Of a DNA stretch of 64,000 nt, positions 62,701 to 64,000 are shown in pieces. Position numbers and translations under genes: made by a program. The notes beneath the pieces were generated by a model, which saw nothing but the letters and a program-made list of their open reading frames with translations, had not been told where the DNA came from and searched no databases. This stretch comes from Cardinalis cardinalis (taxonomy: Eukaryota > Chordata > Aves > Passeriformes > Cardinalidae). The stretch lies in NCBI GenBank assembly GCA_014549065.1, contig JACDOX010000007.1:9283648-9347647 (forward strand). The letters run 5' to 3'. Within the stretch, counting starts at the first letter, position 1, and each line of letters begins with the position of its first letter.

Positions 62701-64000
62701 CATCCTTTTGACTGTTTTGAAGTAACATCTGATTTCTGTATAGTCCTGATTTCAAAGTGATTTCTTCTTACTAGTATCCACAATCCTAAGGTATGAAGGT
62801 TAATTAGATGAATATTCCCTCTTGATGAACAAGGCCATGAATGGACNCTGAAGTTTTTCACTTTCAAATTGTGGTGGGCCTTTAAAATCCATTCTGTTGT
62901 ATTTGAGCAAGAGACTTGATCTGGTCAAAATAAGGTAAATTGTTTCTTAGCAGGCTTCTGGTTTATGATCTAGTTAATGACTTCCTGGATTCTGTGAGTT
63001 AGATTATTAGCTTGTTCAAAATTGTGTTGCTTAGCAGTATGTATTTTTATTCTTTTTTTTTAAGCAAATAGAAGCAGAAAAGCAGCCCAATGCCCTGGAT
63101 GAACCAGTCTCTCACTGGAGGTCAAGACTAACCTTAAATGTCATGGTAGAAGATTTTGTGTTTGATGGATCATCGCTCCCTGCTGATGTTCACCGCTACA
63201 TGAAAATGTAAGTCGATGACTTAATTTTGTCAGATATGTTATTTATAAACTTATGTCACATTTCTTCAAAAATCTTCCTTGACCTTCTGTAGTATTTTAT
63301 GTTTAAATGGGCACCTAGAGACAAGGGCAGATGCTCTTAATGCTTGCGTTTTGGTAGTGACAAATTGCTGCTAAGATACCATGTACCAGAAAGCCTTACT
63401 GCAGATACCTGGTTCCTGGGCAGCTCAGAGTTTACAGTACTTTTTCTGTGTGGAGTAACTATAGTAAGGCAAAGAAGGACTACAAAGACACAGGTAAAAT
63501 GCTATAGCAGACCTCAAACTTATTTGTTCTCTAGTCGTCCTTCTGGCCTTCGGAGCAGTTGCCATCCCTTGACCCTTTCCAGCTTTCCTTCATCTGCAAG
63601 TTACTTGTACAAACTGCAAGTGCTGAAGTGGTAGAGCTGATCTCCTAAGATACCTTTTTTTCTCCCTTTATGATTCGCTTTATTTTAGTTTGANAGTGTG
63701 TGTTCCTATGTTATGTCATTTTCCTCAAGAAAATTCTAACAAACAGGGTTGGGTTTTTCNGCCTCTAGGTGCAGGCAGTAGCTTCTGCTCACAGCTTGCT
63801 TCAAACACTTCCAGTATCAAGCATATAAGTAATGCTCTATAGGCTTGTGCTGCTGTATGTTGATGCCTTTCTCCACCAGTACCCTCTTAAATCCAGAANT
63901 AGTTGGTTAACCAGCAGATCCCAGGGTTCTGGGATAGCTTTCCAGCCAGAAGAGGTAGAACCATAACAGGAAGGGGTTGTTGGGCTGGGGTTGATGGATG
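59607..64000 (+). CDS. CLPTM1L: CLPTM1L, cleft lip and palate transmembrane protein 1-like (5' part, 4 coding exons)
   Basis: CLPTM1L (CRR9) is a multi-pass ER membrane protein, reported as a scramblase that moves a GPI-anchor precursor across the ER membrane and linked to cell survival. Four GT-AG exons encode about 204 residues matching the human N-terminal part: a signal-anchor helix (about residues 9-30), then the large lumenal region with KKTRNNGTLYA, FLHHAGILPWHDGKQVH and FDGSSLPADVHRYMKM. The start ATG at 59607 has an acceptable context (GTCACCATGC) and gives the family N-terminus (SRSSFTSLVVGVF). The later exons with the other membrane helices are beyond the window. It lies on the same strand as LPCAT1, about 13 kb downstream. 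Confidence 0.97.
60005..60400 (+). mobile_element. CR1 LINE fragment with internal duplication
   Basis: Plus-strand CR1 3' region: GGGCCTGTTTAGTCTAGGGA, GGGTGCCAAGGGGATGGTGC, GAGCACTGAAACAGGCTGCC, GGAGACATTCCAAAACC and GATCTCCAGAGGTCCTTTCC, in family order. It is 5'-truncated, lacks terminal octamers and carries the 48-bp duplication listed separately. Confidence 0.9.
60123..60218. repeat. 48-bp tandem duplication inside CR1
   Basis: Units 60123-60170 and 60171-60218 begin GAGGAGTAATG and end CTTCAGTGT; they differ at one base (A in the first, G in the second). Ordinary CR1 copies have this segment once, so it arose after insertion or in the source copy. Confidence 0.93.
60677..60777 (+). 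CDS. CLPTM1L: CLPTM1L coding exon 2
   Basis: The acceptor is TTTCAG before 60677 and the donor is GTAAGA at 60778. Thirty-three codons (LSVYTTTRSSIGAESNIDLV ... SKFE) plus two bases of an Arg codon. Matches the human lumenal domain closely. Confidence 0.96.
60778..62115 (+). other. CLPTM1L intron 2
   Basis: GT-AG intron of about 1.3 kb. Nothing recognised in it. Confidence 0.88.
62116..62305 (+). CDS. CLPTM1L: CLPTM1L coding exon 3
   Basis: The acceptor is TTTTAG before 62116 and the donor is GTAGGT at 62306. One base completes the split Arg codon, then 63 codons (TVNVSVPKKTRNNGTLYA ... NLLTGESATQ). NVS and NGT are possible N-glycosylation sites in the lumenal region. Confidence 0.97.
62306..63064 (+). 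other. CLPTM1L intron 3
   Basis: GT-AG intron of about 0.76 kb, ending in a T-rich tract and TTTAAG. Nothing else recognised. Confidence 0.88.
63065..63207 (+). CDS. CLPTM1L: CLPTM1L coding exon 4
   Basis: The acceptor is TTTAAG before 63065 and the donor is GTAAGT at 63208. Forty-seven codons (QIEAEKQPNALDEPVSHW ... DVHRYMK) plus two bases of the Met codon. Closely conserved with human. Confidence 0.97.
63208..64000 (+). other. CLPTM1L intron 4 (partial)
   Basis: Starts with GTAAGT and runs to the window edge. The next exon, expected to begin IQLGKTVHYLP in human, is not present. No mobile element recognised. Confidence 0.85.

Noticed and set aside
1..64000. CRISPR arrays, operons, tRNA or rRNA genes
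   Set aside because: No regularly spaced repeats, no cloverleaf-like or rRNA-like sequence noticed; the genome is clearly eukaryotic.

Overview
This is a vertebrate nuclear window, almost certainly from a bird and probably a songbird. Evidence for a bird: CR1 LINE fragments in both orientations, avian-type endogenous-retrovirus LTRs, and AT-rich introns with GT-AG exons whose translations match two known vertebrate proteins. Isolated single n bases are scattered throughout. It is not a microbial region, and I see no operons, CRISPR arrays or phage genes.

Layout: (1) 1-46450, plus strand, is the 3' part of LPCAT1 (lysophosphatidylcholine acyltransferase 1). Eleven coding exons carry the protein from just after the N-terminal catalytic HX4D region to the stop codon, about 368 residues; the first exons lie upstream of the window. 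The introns hold three CR1 pieces, a pair of closely similar ~280-bp direct repeats about 3.9 kb apart, and small simple repeats. (2) 46451 to about 59290 is the LPCAT1 3' UTR plus intergenic DNA. No coding exon is recognisable. From 56090 onward it is a dense cluster of mobile elements: a mosaic ERV relic, a solo LTR with a 5-bp target-site duplication, and an antisense CR1 split by a second solo LTR with a 6-bp target-site duplication. (3) A CpG island at about 59295-59900 holds the promoter and first exon of CLPTM1L (plus strand). Four coding exons are present and the gene runs off the right edge. Its first intron contains a CR1 with an internal 48-bp tandem duplication.

The two genes lie in tandem on the same strand. 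Both encode ER-membrane proteins of lipid metabolism: LPCAT1 re-acylates lysophosphatidylcholine, and CLPTM1L is a multi-pass protein reported as a lipid scramblase in GPI-anchor synthesis. Nothing suggests a joint operon-like function.

The most notable observation is an absence. In human, SLC6A3 (the dopamine transporter) sits between CLPTM1L and LPCAT1. Here the 13-kb interval between them has no sign of it, which fits the reported loss of this gene in birds. I found no undescribed biological system. The other points of interest are the nested and mosaic repeats beside the CLPTM1L promoter, the intronic repeat pair, and small protein changes.
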